Source: Hymenobacter glacialis
Lineage (GTDB): Bacteria > Bacteroidota > Bacteroidia > Cytophagales > Hymenobacteraceae
Reading direction: 5' to 3'
DNA length: 64,000 bases
NCBI RefSeq assembly: GCF_001816165.1
Contig: NZ_MDZC01000028.1
Coordinates: forward strand, 28,235 to 92,234
In this document: in pieces, positions 46,841 through 56,292 of the stretch
Numbering within the stretch: the first letter of the stretch is position 1
Layout of the letters: every line of letters starts with the position of its first letter
Program-made: the position numbers and the translations under genes
Notes under the pieces: generated by a model
The model's input: only the letters and a program-made list of their open reading frames with translations
Databases searched by the model: none
What the model was told of the DNA's origin: nothing

Positions 46841-49411
46841 CTAGTGCGCTACCACCAGCCGCTGCGTGGCCACGCCCGCTTCGCCCCGAATTTGCACGAA
46901 ATACGTGCCGTTGGCCCAGGTGCTGGTATCAAGAGTGTGGGTGCGGCCCCCTACGTACTGCGTGCTGCGGGTGCGGCCCTGCAGGTCGTACACGGTCAGG
47001 CGGTATTGCGAAGCGGCCGTGGCCGGCAGCACCATGGTTACCAGGGCCGTGGCGGGATTGGGATAAAGCTGGAGCGCAAAAGCCGCTTTGCCCGTGGCGG
47101 TGGCCGTGGGCTGCGCCAGCGTGAGCCGGAGCACCCACGTCTGGCGGGCAGCCAAGGCGGGCAGGGCCGCCGCCCAGTTGCTGAAGCCGCCCTGTGCATC
47201 CACGATAAGCGAGCCTGCCGTCTGGCCCGAGTACAGGTCGGTGGCCTGGTACGTGCCCGCCGGGAGCGACGACACCGCTAACGACACCGCCGCCGCGCTC
47301 ACGGCCGTGTTGGCGAAGTTGGATACCACCACCACGGCTTCCTGGTTGTGCACCCTGGCGTAGCTCAGCAGGCTGCCGGAAGTGGTAGTGAGGGGCAGTA
47401 AATAGCCCTTGCGCAGCACTTCCGACGACGTGCGCAGACCAATCAGTTTCTTGTAGTGGTTGAGCAATGAGGCCGGGTCGGCCTGCTGGGTGGCTACGTT
47501 GAACTGCTGGTAGTTGGAGTTGACGCTTCGCCACGGCGAGCCGGAAGTAAAGCCCGCGTTGGCGCCCGTGGTCCATTGCATGGGCTTGCGCTTTTCCTCG
47601 TCGGGGCCGGCGCCCAGCATGCCCACTTCCTCGCCGTAGTACAGGAAGGGCACGCCGGGCATGGTGAGGTACAGGGCCGCTGCCTGCTTCATCAGGGCCA
47701 GGTTGCCGTTGAACTCGCCCAGCACACGGTTCTGGTCGTGGTTGGTGAGAAAGGTGGCGTACTGCAGCTTGGGGTAGGTGGCATCTACCAGGTTCAGCTG
47801 GGAGCGCAGTGCAGCGGGGCTGCCGGAGTTGATGCCATTGATGATGGCCGAAGCCAAATCAAACTCAAAACACACGTCCAGCCGGTCGTTGACGACGTAG
47901 GGCCGTACCCGCGCGGTGTTCGACCACGCTTCGCCCACGGTGAAGGCATTGGGGTTCACGCGTTTCACCGAATCGTGAAATTCTTCCAGAATGCGAAAGG
48001 TCTCCGGGGTGTCCTCCAGCGTGGTGCCGGTCTCGTCGAGGTACTTCACGGCATCGAGCCGGTAGCCGTCTACGCCCTTGGCCAGCCAAAACCGCGACGC
48101 ATCCCACATGGCGGCTTTCAGCTGCGGATTCTGCCAGTTCAGGTCGGGCATTCCTTCCCAGAAAATACCGTAGTAATAGCTGCCGTTGCGCTGGTGCCAC
48201 ACCGTTTGGCCCCAGGGCCCCTGGTAGCTGGGGCGCGTGGCCGACCACCGGAACCAGTCGCGGTAGGGGCTGGTGGCACTGCTGGCCGCCTGCGTAAACC
48301 ACGGGTGCTGGCTGGAAGCGTGGTTGAGCACCAAATCAATTATCACTTTGATGCCGCGCGCGTGGGCCGCTGCCAGAAAGGCTTCGAATTCGGCCATAGT
48401 CCCATAGTCGGGCTCGGTGGCTTTGTAGTTGGTCACGTCGTAGCCGTGGTAGCTTGGCGACTCCATCATGGGCATCAGCCAGAGGGCCGTCACGCCCAAG
48501 TCCGTGGTGGTGGCGGGGTTGCCGTCGTTGAGGTAGTCCAGCTTGGCGGTCAGGCCCGCAAAGTCGCCCTTGCCGTCGCCGTTGCTGTCGTAGAAGCTGC
48601 GCACGAATACCTCGTAAAACACGGCATCGTTCCACCAGAAGGTGCTGTAGCTGTTAGCGGGAGCGGAGCCGCAGCCCTGGCAGCTGGCAAAGCAGGTAGG
48701 AGCAGGTTTGTTCACAGGCGCCGTGGCGTCGAGCACGCGGTGCAGGGTGCCGGTGCCGTCGTCGCTGCCGCAGGCGCTGGGCACGGTTTCGGCCCCGGCC
48801 AGGGTGTTGCCGTTCACAAACCGGTAGAAAAAGCGGCCGGGCGCCGGCAACGAGAGCTGCACTTCGTAGGTGCCGTCGCCGTCCGCATCGCGCAGCTCGA
48901 TGGCGGCGGGAGTACCGTTGGCCCCGTAGCCAGCCAGGGCCTGGAAGTTGCCCACCACGTGCACGCCCGCGCTGCTCACGGTTTGGCCTTGCATGTTCAC
49001 GGCGAATTTCACCTGGGTATTGCAACCGCCAAAGCCCACGCTGGGCAGGCGCAGGGCCGTGCTGCCCAGGCTGAGCTGCCGGTTGACGTTGCCGCCGCCA
49101 TCGGTCACGCCGCAGCTGGCGTTCGGCACTTCGGCCCCGGCCCAGCTGTTGCCGTTCACAAACTTGTAGAGGTATTCGCCCGCCGGCACGTTCACCGTCA
49201 CCTCAAAAATGCGGTCGCCATCGGGGTCGGTGAGGGCGGTGGTGGCCGGATTCCAGTTGCTGGCGAAGCCCGCGGCGGCCTGAAAGGTGCCGGCTACGTG
49301 CACGCCCGTAGCGCCCACCGTTTGCCCAGTCATGTCAACCCGGAAGGTGAGAGGCACCGCCTGCCCGGCGAAGGCAAACGTTAGCAGCACCAGCGTAAAT
49401 AGGTATTTCAT
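46841..49411 (-). CDS. T9SS-secreted GH13 alpha-amylase with two N-terminal carbohydrate-binding-like domains
   Basis: Secreted GH13 enzyme of 856 residues. A signal peptide (to GQAVP) is followed by two tandem E-set/starch-binding-like domains of about 100 residues each. Each has the order VDMTGQ or VNMQGQ, GVHVAGTFQA or GVHVVGNFQA, DPDGDRIFEV or DADGDGTYEV, YKFVNGN or YRFVNGN, and W/L-AGAE. The GH13 barrel begins near 260 (WWNDAVFYEVFVRSFYDSNGDGKGDFAG). The catalytic Asp is in GYRLDAVKYLD near 450, the acid Glu in TVGEAWSN near 491 and the second Asp in TNHDQNR near 557. A beta-sandwich follows, then a T9SS type A sorting domain (LYPNPATALVTMVLP ... LTVYDLQGRT ... LDTSTWANGTYFVQIRGEAGVATQRLVVAH). 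It acts on starch-like glucans outside the cell. A GH97 lies 8 kb away but no SusC/D. Confidence 0.93.
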   Translation of the reverse strand: MKYLFTLVLLTFAFAGQAVPLTFRVDMTGQTVGATGVHVAGTFQAAAGFASNWNPATTALTDPDGDRIFEVTVNVPAGEYLYKFVNGNSWAGAEVPNASCGVTDGGGNVNRQLSLGSTALRLPSVGFGGCNTQVKFAVNMQGQTVSSAGVHVVGNFQALAGYGANGTPAAIELRDADGDGTYEVQLSLPAPGRFFYRFVNGNTLAGAETVPSACGSDDGTGTLHRVLDATAPVNKPAPTCFASCQGCGSAPANSYSTFWWNDAVFYEVFVRSFYDSNGDGKGDFAGLTAKLDYLNDGNPATTTDLGVTALWLMPMMESPSYHGYDVTNYKATEPDYGTMAEFEAFLAAAHARGIKVIIDLVLNHASSQHPWFTQAASSATSPYRDWFRWSATRPSYQGPWGQTVWHQRNGSYYYGIFWEGMPDLNWQNPQLKAAMWDASRFWLAKGVDGYRLDAVKYLDETGTTLEDTPETFRILEEFHDSVKRVNPNAFTVGEAWSNTARVRPYVVNDRLDVCFEFDLASAIINGINSGSPAALRSQLNLVDATYPKLQYATFLTNHDQNRVLGEFNGNLALMKQAAALYLTMPGVPFLYYGEEVGMLGAGPDEEKRKPMQWTTGANAGFTSGSPWRSVNSNYQQFNVATQQADPASLLNHYKKLIGLRTSSEVLRKGYLLPLTTTSGSLLSYARVHNQEAVVVVSNFANTAVSAAAVSLAVSSLPAGTYQATDLYSGQTAGSLIVDAQGGFSNWAAALPALAARQTWVLRLTLAQPTATATGKAAFALQLYPNPATALVTMVLPATAASQYRLTVYDLQGRTRSTQYVGGRTHTLDTSTWANGTYFVQIRGEAGVATQRLVVAH

Positions 49412-49538
49412 TGTGTTCGGGTTCGCGGGGAAAACAGGGCTTAAATCATGAATTTACGATGGAAATCGAAGTCATAGTAACGAGTTGCAAGATGTAACGG
49501 CCAACTAATGGACTCTTCAAGGTCTTCGGACGCACTAC

Positions 49539-49603
49539 TTAAGCAACCTGGGCCCGCTGAGTAACGCATGTGACGCGTTACTCAGCGGGCCCAGGTTGCT
49601 TAA
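49539..49603 (-). terminator. 29-bp perfect hairpin after the T9SS protein gene
   Basis: The arms 49539-49567 and 49575-49603 are exact inverted copies (start TTAAGCAACCTGGG, end CTGAGTAACGC) around the 7-nt loop ATGTGAC. It starts 14 bp past the stop of the minus-strand gene. On the minus strand the second arm is followed by GTAGTGCG, not by a T-run. It is longer than usual terminators and unlike the other palindromes here. Confidence 0.6.
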
Positions 49604-49616
49604 AATCTGCTTTCGG

Positions 49617-51059
49617 TTATTTCACTATTCGCTGGCTGAACAGGCCCATGCTTGTCTTCAGCCGCACAATGTATACCCCCGCGGGTAGCATATGCATGTC
49701 CAGCGTCCAGCGCCCTTCCTTGATAGCAGGGAATGGTACGGATTGCACCCGGCCCAGGATATCAACTACCTGTAACGCGTCAGTGCTCATTACCTCGGCC
49801 GGCAGGTTGCTACTTGCCACCCATTGCTGGTCCACGTTGCCCGGATACACATCCAGAGCGCCATTGCCCACGCTGCTTAGTTTCACTGCCCGAACCGGGG
49901 AGTAACTAAAGGTAGCGTCCAGGTCGACTTGTTTCAGGCGGTAGTAGCAGTAGCTGGTGCCCGTCAGGGGCTTATCATCTACCACCTCGTAGTCTATGCG
50001 GCCCGTTGAGTGGCCGGCGGCGGGTACTGTACGAACGGCCTGGAAATCCTTGCCATCGGCTGAGCGCTCGACCACGAAGTTGGCGCTGTTTTTCTCGGTG
50101 GCCGTGGCCCATTTAAGGCTAACTTTCTGCTGATTGCTGGCAATAGCCGTGAATGAAACGAGTTCAACAGGCAGTGGTTTGCAAAAGCTGGGCGCCTCGG
50201 CATCACAGGCTTGCTCGTTGGCGTTGGTACCTGCAACAGGCCCATTGTTGCAATTCACGATTTGTGGCGCTTCGGTAAATCTACCTCTTATGCATACCGA
50301 TAGTACGCCCGCGGCACAATTTCTTAGCAGATGTGTGGTGGCCCCATTCCCACCAAAAACACAGCCTTCTACCGTCAACGTAGGAGGTCCCTGTCCTGCA
50401 AATGCGTTGTTAGTATTGCAAAGAGTGTTATTGGCGCCTCTATCGGAAAGGTCAAGATGACCTCCGACATTAATAGTGCCGTCGTCAATGATGTTCGAAG
50501 TAAGGAGAACAAGATTACATGCGGTGGTAAGAGTGGCGCCTGAAGCAACATTAACAGTTCCCTTCCTGATGGTTAGTGTGTTCAATTTTACAGTGGCACC
50601 ACTTGAGAGCTTCAGGTTAGTTGCAGCCAACGAGGTGGTACCATTGCCCAACACGAGGTCATAACCTGTACCCATTAGTTTGCTGCCTTCTCCCAGAACC
50701 AGTGAGCCACGACTCGAAATTGTAAGGTTGCCACCGTCGGCAATTGTGAGCATTTTATCAGCAGCCACCGTGAACGTGCCATCATTGATAATAAGGTTGC
50801 TACGAGCACCTATTACGAGATTATCTGAGAGCGTGATATTATGGCCGCTGATATCAATAGTTACACCGAGCAGGGTACGTACTGGGATATCAGGGCAAAT
50901 ACCTCCATCCAACGTCATGCCAGTTACTTCCCACGTGTTAGAGTCGAAAAAACCGCCATCACTCGTGGCTCTGTAAGTGCACTGCTGAGCCAGCGCCGGC
51001 GCTGAAAGCCAACCGGTAAGAGTAATAAGTATCAGAAAAGTGCGGAGAAATGATTTCAT
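49617..51059 (-). CDS. T9SS-secreted protein with pectin-lyase-like repeats
   Basis: Secreted protein of 480 residues. A signal peptide (MKSFLRTFLILITLTGWLSAPALAQ) is followed by a right-handed beta-helix-like region from about residue 30 to 260, made of short repeating strands (NLIINDGTFTVAADKMLTIADGGNLTISSRGSLVLGEGSKLM, LKLSSGATVKLNTLTIRKGTVNVASGATLT). Then an immunoglobulin-like block LPVELVSFTAIASNQQKVSLKWATATEKNSANFVVERSADGKDFQAV, common in Bacteroidota surface proteins. The C-terminal T9SS sorting domain reads LDVYPGNVDQQWVASS ... LQVVDILGRV ... LDMHMLPAGVYIVRLKTSMGLFSQRIVK. No catalytic motif is recognised; adhesion or matrix function is plausible. Codon use in the repeat part is more A/T-rich than in the neighbours. 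Confidence 0.85.
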   Translation of the reverse strand: MKSFLRTFLILITLTGWLSAPALAQQCTYRATSDGGFFDSNTWEVTGMTLDGGICPDIPVRTLLGVTIDISGHNITLSDNLVIGARSNLIINDGTFTVAADKMLTIADGGNLTISSRGSLVLGEGSKLMGTGYDLVLGNGTTSLAATNLKLSSGATVKLNTLTIRKGTVNVASGATLTTACNLVLLTSNIIDDGTINVGGHLDLSDRGANNTLCNTNNAFAGQGPPTLTVEGCVFGGNGATTHLLRNCAAGVLSVCIRGRFTEAPQIVNCNNGPVAGTNANEQACDAEAPSFCKPLPVELVSFTAIASNQQKVSLKWATATEKNSANFVVERSADGKDFQAVRTVPAAGHSTGRIDYEVVDDKPLTGTSYCYYRLKQVDLDATFSYSPVRAVKLSSVGNGALDVYPGNVDQQWVASSNLPAEVMSTDALQVVDILGRVQSVPFPAIKEGRWTLDMHMLPAGVYIVRLKTSMGLFSQRIVK

Positions 51060-51714
51060 AGCAGTAGTAATTATGGGTGTGAGTGTGTCTTATGCATTTC
51101 ACTATTGCTAATATACGAGAATTTTACTTATGATGCAACTTCATGTTTGATTAATACAAAATATGTATCGCCTTTAAACTTCGTTTGTTGTTATGTTCAT
51201 TTTTTCTTGTATCTGTCCATGAAGAAAAAAGTTCATTTTTTAGTTTATTTTTAACTGTTGGAGGAGTAGGAGAGTAAGAAATAGCATAGCGTGAAGGACA
51301 GACTAAAAAGTTTGCCTAAGACTGCGTGAGTACACATGATTTTATAATGTATTAATTTGACAATCAGCGTATAGCATTGAATAATAATGCGTGTTATTCA
51401 AACAGTTAATAGAATAAAAGGTATATGAATCAAGAGCAACGCCTGATTCTTAATACCGAGTTATGCTTAAAAGACCGAGCGTGGAGCACAACTTCTAATA
51501 GTCTTCTGGATTCAACCTGACGATAGTGGGATAACTTGGCATGCTGAAAAAAAACACGTGATATTGTAAAAATGATACGCTTATATAAGGAGTCATTATC
51601 CTTTACCTCAACAGTAGTACTGGCCTGCTCTAGCGGCTAATCTGGTTACTGCATCATCTAGCTTATACAGACAATTGTCGGAGCCAGAGTGAGGAGGAGA
51701 CATGATGAGCCATG
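51060..51714. other. Long A/T-rich intergenic gap
   Basis: About 650 bp with strongly lowered GC and long T- and A-runs, very different from the surrounding DNA. No reading frame of note is seen. The part next to 51060 must contain the promoter of the T9SS gene. The rest may be acquired DNA next to a decayed insertion sequence. Confidence 0.5.
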
Positions 51715-52400
51715 CTCAGGAAATCGTTGGCCGTTTTGTCATAACTAGGTAGCAATCGGCGGAACTGCGTAAGGCGGCTGGGGAAGCGCTCGGCTTAATT
51801 CCGGTCGAAGTACAGGTTGCTTGAATGGGCCGAAAGACTGCACGGCTCTTTTTGGTGGAAATAACGCCATGCACGTCCAGCGCCTGCACAGCGCTCACCA
51901 CGGCACTTGTATAATGAATACTGCCAGCCAGCGCGTTGGCAGCGCACTCAGCGGCTAGTAAGTCCGCTGAGTGCGGCGGCAATTGGCCTGCTGGCCTGGC
52001 CCGGGTACCACTCGCAACGGATGGCCTTGCGCGTCGGCCACCACGTGCCGCTTGGTGGTCAGCTCGCCGCGACTGCGGCCGAGGGCTTTGTTCCCCACAA
52101 GGTTTTTGCCGCTGCCCGCTGCCTGCGCGTGAGACAGCACTACGGTCGAATTCCGGGCATCACCAAGTCCAGTTTGGGTTCCTGTACGGCCTCGAATAAG
52201 CGTTGCCGAATGCCTTTTGGGGCCCAGCGTCGGCTGTGCTTGCGCAGCGTGTCATGCTTGCCGAAGTGGCCCAGCAGCACGCACTATGCAAACCGGTGGC
52301 AGGCAACCCAAACACCGCGTTGAGAAAGCCCCGGCTATCCGCCCACGTCCTTCCAACGTTACCTGCTTTACCGGATAAATGGGGCACTACCGCAGGTATG
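51715..52400 (-). mobile_element. Decayed IS5-type transposase
   Basis: Fragments in different minus-strand frames line up with an IS5-type DDE transposase. The N-terminal part is HLSGKAGNVGRTWADSRGFLNAVFGLPATG (about 52400-52280). A shifted frame gives LGHFGKHDTLRKHSRRWAPKGIRQRLFEAVQEPKLDLVM. Then KALGRSRGELTTKRHVVADAQGHPLRVVPGPGQQANC (52090-51970) and finally FRRLLPSYDKTANDFLSMA (about 51770-51715). Several frameshifts and stops separate them, so the element is dead. Terminal repeats were not identified. Confidence 0.8.
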
Positions 52401-52503
52401 CCCGGTCATTAATTCCATTAATACTGCCCCTAAACGCAAGGATAATGGTCCCTAAACCCATGAAATCTGCCCGCTCCTCGATAATTCCCCTACCTTACAC
52501 CGC

Positions 52504-53367
52504 ATGCAGACTTCCCTTCCGGCCCTGGTCATCACCGGCGTTTCGAGCGGCCTGGGCCTGGCCACGGCCCGCGCTTTTCTGGCCCGGGGCTACTGGGTGT
52601 TCGGCAGCGTGCGCACCCCCGTCGATGCCGCCCGCCTGCAGGCCGAGCTGGGCGACAACTTCGCCCCGCTGCTGTTTGACGTAACCGATGGCCCCGCCAT
52701 TGCGCAGGCAGCGGCCGACGTGGCGCGCCAGCTGGCCGGCGAGCCCCTGCGCGGGCTTATCAACAACGCCGGCATTGCCCTGGGCGGGCCGCTGCTGTAC
52801 CAGCCCATGGACGTGGTACGGCAGCATTTTGAGGTGAATGTGCTGGGACTGGTGCAGGTAACGCAGGCGTTTTTGCCGCTGCTCGGAGCTAGGCCGGATT
52901 TCCAGGGGCAGCCCGGCCGCGTCATCAACATCGGCTCGGTGAGTGGGCAGGTGGCCTCGCCGTTTATGGGCGCTTACGTGGGCACCAAATTTGCCCTGGA
53001 GGGCCTCTCGGCTACGTGGCGGCGTGAGTTGCAGCTGTTTGGCGTGCCCGTGGTGCTCATCGGCCTGGGCGTGACCAAAACGCCCATCTGGGACAAGGGG
53101 ATGGACTTGGAGCCGTACCGCGACACGCCCTACCATGGGCCCGCGCAGCGCTTCGCCACCTTCGTGAACCGCACCCGCAACCAAGGCCTCACGCCGGAGT
53201 ACGTGGCCGGGCGCCTGGTGCGCATCCTGGAAACGCCCCGGCCCCGACTGCGCTACAGCATCGCGCCCGACCTGCTGCGAAGCTGGCTGATACCCAAGCT
53301 GCTTCCAGACCGCCTTTTCGATTGGATGCTGGGCAAGGGCCTTGGGCTGCTGCCGTCGAAAAAGTAG
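52504..53367 (+). CDS. Short-chain dehydrogenase/reductase
   Basis: SDR family oxidoreductase of 287 residues, cytosolic, using NAD(P). The cofactor motif is TGVSSGLGLATARAFLARGYWV, with R in SVRTP after strand 2 (compatible with NADP). NNAG is in LINNAGIALGGPL, the catalytic serine in INIGSVSGQVASP and the YxxxK pair in GAYVGTKFALEGLSATWRREL. The extended C-terminus (about residues 200-287, DKGMDLEPYRDTPYHGPAQRF ... RLRYSIAPDLLRSWLIPKLLPDRLFDWMLGKGLGL) matches the classical SDRs of the 17-beta-hydroxysteroid or retinol dehydrogenase-like type. The substrate is unknown. It is the first intact gene after the dead IS. Confidence 0.93.
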   Translation: MQTSLPALVITGVSSGLGLATARAFLARGYWVFGSVRTPVDAARLQAELGDNFAPLLFDVTDGPAIAQAAADVARQLAGEPLRGLINNAGIALGGPLLYQPMDVVRQHFEVNVLGLVQVTQAFLPLLGARPDFQGQPGRVINIGSVSGQVASPFMGAYVGTKFALEGLSATWRRELQLFGVPVVLIGLGVTKTPIWDKGMDLEPYRDTPYHGPAQRFATFVNRTRNQGLTPEYVAGRLVRILETPRPRLRYSIAPDLLRSWLIPKLLPDRLFDWMLGKGLGLLPSKK

Positions 53368-53473
53368 CCCAGCAGGCCGAACGCCCCTTGGCCGGTAGCA
53401 TCAAAAAATCTGGGTGCTGAGGCAACGTGTGCTACTTTTAGCACCCTCCCACTGATTGCCACTACCTCATCAC

Positions 53474-54886
53474 ATGAAGCACCTGCTACTGCTCTACCCC
53501 ACCTTTTTCTGCGCCGCGCAAGTTGCGTGCGCTCAAAGTATTCGCTTCGAAAAAGACTCCCTTGCACAAGTTTTTGCCAAAGCGCGACAACAGAACAAGC
53601 CGGTTTTCGTGCTGCTGGCTATGCCGCCTGCCCCCGCCAACCTGCCGGACGCTCTCAAAAAGTCGCGCAACACCTCAGGGCTGAATACCCCGGCCGTGGT
53701 CAGTGCACTCAACAAGGGGTTTTTGAGCAGAGAACTGGCGTTTGGCTCCCGCGAAAGTGCTGCCCTAGTCCAGCAGTACAAGGTTTCGCAGTGGCCCACT
53801 TACCTGTACTTCAACCCCGACGGCAGCTTGCTTTACCGCCGCTCCGGCAACGCCAACGCCGGGCAACGCTACCTGCAGGACCTGGAAGCTTTCCAACAGG
53901 CGCAGGCTGACCCCGCCAACCTTAGTCGCCTGCAGGAGGAGTTTGAGAAAGGGAATAGGTCACCAGAATTTCTTCGGCGGTACGTTGCCAAACGGCGGCA
54001 GCTGGGCCAGCTTGTGGAAACCACTTTGCTCGAAGCCTACGTGGAGGCACTGCCCGTGAAGGCATTGGACCAAGGCGCTGAAGTGCTTTTTATTCTGGAA
54101 AACGGCCCTGTGCTGGGCAGCAAAGCCCAGCAGCTGACCCGCCTGAACATGAAGGTGTACGATAGCCTGTACCGAACGCTGCCGCTGGCGCAGCGCGTGG
54201 CCATCAACCGAACCATTATCACCAACACCATGGCGCAGGCCATTGCAACGAAAGACCGCGCGCTGGCTACTAAGGCGGCCGATTTTTCGCGGGCCAGCTG
54301 GAACACAAACCACCAACGCGGCATGGCGGCTTACGAAAGCAATATGCTGCAATTTTACCGTAGCACGAAAGACACCGCTGCTTACCTGCGTTCGGCCGTG
54401 AGTTTTTATGAACGCACTTACTACAACTTGCCCGCCGATTCGGTGAAGAAGGCGCTGGCCGTCATGCAAGCTTCCCGGCAGGAGCAGGCGGCCAACCGCC
54501 AACGTCTAGTTCAGGCCGCTGGCAAGCCGCCACGCATGCCATCCGACAGCAGCGGCCGCGTCACAACTATGGCCCGGGCCGTTGGAACGGGTGGGGCGTC
54601 GGCTTTCTTTTTGCAGGAACTGAACAACGGCGCCTGGAGCATCTACCAAACCGGCACCCGCAACAGCCAGTACTTGCTGCGCGCCATGCAATGGAGCAAA
54701 CGCACCGTCGACCTGGACCCTACTTCCCACCACTACGACACGCTGGCCCACTTGCTCTACCGCTTGCGGCTCTTCAGCGAAGCCGAGGCCATGCAGCGGC
54801 AAGCCGTGGCCGTGGCTCGCCGGGAAAAGGCTGCCACCGGAATGTATGAGCAGGAACTGCAGAAGATTCAGAAGCGCACGCTCTAA
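53474..54886 (+). CDS. Exported thioredoxin-fold protein with helical repeats
   Basis: Exported protein of 470 residues. The start at 53474 (MKHLLLLYPTFFCAAQVACAQ) gives a signal peptide. An N-terminal thioredoxin-like domain follows (SLAQVFAKARQQNKPVFVLLAMPPAPA ... FLSRELAFGSRESAALVQQYKVSQWPTYLYFNPDGSLLYRRSGNANAGQRYLQDLEAF). At the usual redox site it has MPPAPA instead of CxxC, so it is probably not a disulfide enzyme. The remaining ~330 residues are helical, with TPR-like pairs at the end (LRAMQWSKRTVDLDPTSHHYDTLAHLLYRLRLFSEAEAMQRQAVAVAR). It ends 5 bp before the disrupted NmrA-like gene and may share its transcript. Confidence 0.8.
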   Translation: MKHLLLLYPTFFCAAQVACAQSIRFEKDSLAQVFAKARQQNKPVFVLLAMPPAPANLPDALKKSRNTSGLNTPAVVSALNKGFLSRELAFGSRESAALVQQYKVSQWPTYLYFNPDGSLLYRRSGNANAGQRYLQDLEAFQQAQADPANLSRLQEEFEKGNRSPEFLRRYVAKRRQLGQLVETTLLEAYVEALPVKALDQGAEVLFILENGPVLGSKAQQLTRLNMKVYDSLYRTLPLAQRVAINRTIITNTMAQAIATKDRALATKAADFSRASWNTNHQRGMAAYESNMLQFYRSTKDTAAYLRSAVSFYERTYYNLPADSVKKALAVMQASRQEQAANRQRLVQAAGKPPRMPSDSSGRVTTMARAVGTGGASAFFLQELNNGAWSIYQTGTRNSQYLLRAMQWSKRTVDLDPTSHHYDTLAHLLYRLRLFSEAEAMQRQAVAVARREKAATGMYEQELQKIQKRTL

Positions 54887-55335
54887 AATTGGTGCCTAGT
54901 ACTCGCCCCGCTAATCAAACGTGCGGCCACGCGTTGCCCAAGTCCACGCACAACACTCCAACTTTGACGACACCCGCTACAACACCGCAACCCGGCGCCA
55001 GTGCTACTCCCGCCACCATCGTGCTGGCCGGCGCTACCGGCGACCTGGGCTTTCGCATTGCGCAGGCCCTGCTCCGGCGGGGCGCCGTGGTGCGGGCCCT
55101 GGTGCGGCCCGGCAATACCAGGCCCGAAGTAGCGAAACTGCGCGAGCTGGGCGCCGAAGTGGTGGAGGTTGATTTGAACAGCGTTACGGCCCTTACCCAG
55201 GCCTGCTCGGACGCAGCCTGCGTGGTGTCGGCCCTGTCGGGGCTGCGCGACGTGATTGTGGACGGCCAGAAGCGCCTGCTCGACGCGGCTGTGGCGGCCG
55301 GCGTGCCCCGCTTCATCCCGTCTGATTATTCCATT

Positions 55336-56292
55336 AGACTTGTTGCACTGAATTATCAATGAGTTAAGCAGAAGTTCCATAGGCCGGCGCATACCTCCAG
55401 CGCCACATCAAACTGTTCCAGGTTGTGCATGCGCAGGCGGTCAGACAAAATACGGTACCGTTTTAGGCCACCGATGCTGTGTTCCACTACCACGCGTTTG
55501 CGGGCTTGTTGCAAATTGCGAAACTTATTGTTTTTGGTCAATTTCCCGCCGCGCGGTTTCTTCGTTGGCAGAAATAATTTCTCGTATGCATAGGTTTTGC
55601 CAAAGTCTTGAAAGCCGGAATCCAAGCGTACCGTCAGGCCGTTAAACCACTGCTTGTCTGGTGGAAAATCCTGTTTCAGCAACGTGAAGTCGTGCATTGC
55701 CCCCGGCACCAACCGGCCCACGTAAATCAATTTCCGCTGTGCATCGGCCAGGATGAGGGCTTTTAACGTGTGGCGTTTTTTTTACCACTGTATTGCGCTT
55801 TTTGCGCCGCTTTTTCCTGCGGCCGTTGCGTGGCAAATTCGGTGGCATCAACGAGCACGGCCCGCCGTTTAGAAAAGTAGCGCTGCAATTCGGCAGGGGA
55901 TTGAAATTCGCGTTCGGGCAAACAGTTTGCCAGCCGCAACGCTTCGCGCAACACGGCCAATCCTTCGTCTTGCCGGCGCTTGGCCGTGGCCCCGTCCAGC
56001 CCGCAGACCAGCCCGAGCACGTCATAAGTCAGCCCGGATTTGCAACTGAACAAGGTAAAAAAGAGCAAGTCTTCTTCATCTCTCATGCGCGTGCCCGCTG
56101 GGTGAATGACCATTCGGTCAGCCAGTTGCACCTCGTGCACGGCCGCATAAGCGCGTCGGAATACAACCAACAGCTGCGCAAAATGGTGCGCATCACACCC
56201 CAACGCAGAACGCCACTGACGGGGCGTTTTTAAATCCTGAATGGAAATTTTCATGCCCAAATATCCCGCAGCCTAACCGCTGCAACAAGTCT
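55336..56292 (-). mobile_element. Complete 957-bp IS5-like insertion sequence
   Basis: The ends AGACTTGTTGCA (left) and TGCAACAAGTCT (right) are perfect 12-bp inverted repeats, flanked by ATT on both sides (55333-55335 and 56293-56295), a 3-bp target duplication. Inside is a two-frame DDE transposase on the minus strand that fills nearly the whole element. All features expected of an active element are present. Confidence 0.93.
55356..56254 (-). CDS. DDE transposase made by -1 frameshifting
   Basis: The upstream frame (56254-55763, 163 residues) begins MKISIQDLKTPRQWR and has a helix-turn-helix-like part LLFFTLFSCKSGLTYDVLGLVCGLDGATAKRRQ and the first catalytic Asp in AVLVDATEF. It ends soon after a run of eight A (on the minus strand, 55783-55776). 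A -1 slip there joins it to the second frame, which continues KRHTLKALILADAQRKLIYVGRLVPGAMHDFTLLK and contains the second Asp (LDSGFQDFG) and the Glu (VVEHSIGGLKRYRIL), ending at 55356. The D-D-E set is complete (DDE_Tnp_4-like). Frameshifting at A-runs is known in several IS5-group elements; here it is inferred from sequence. It sits in the IS that interrupts the NmrA-like gene. Confidence 0.88.

Noticed and set aside
47576..49384. 602-codon plus-strand frame opposite the amylase
   Set aside because: It is antisense to a well-supported GH13 gene; its Val/Gly/His-rich composition is typical of an antisense frame in GC-rich DNA and matches no family.
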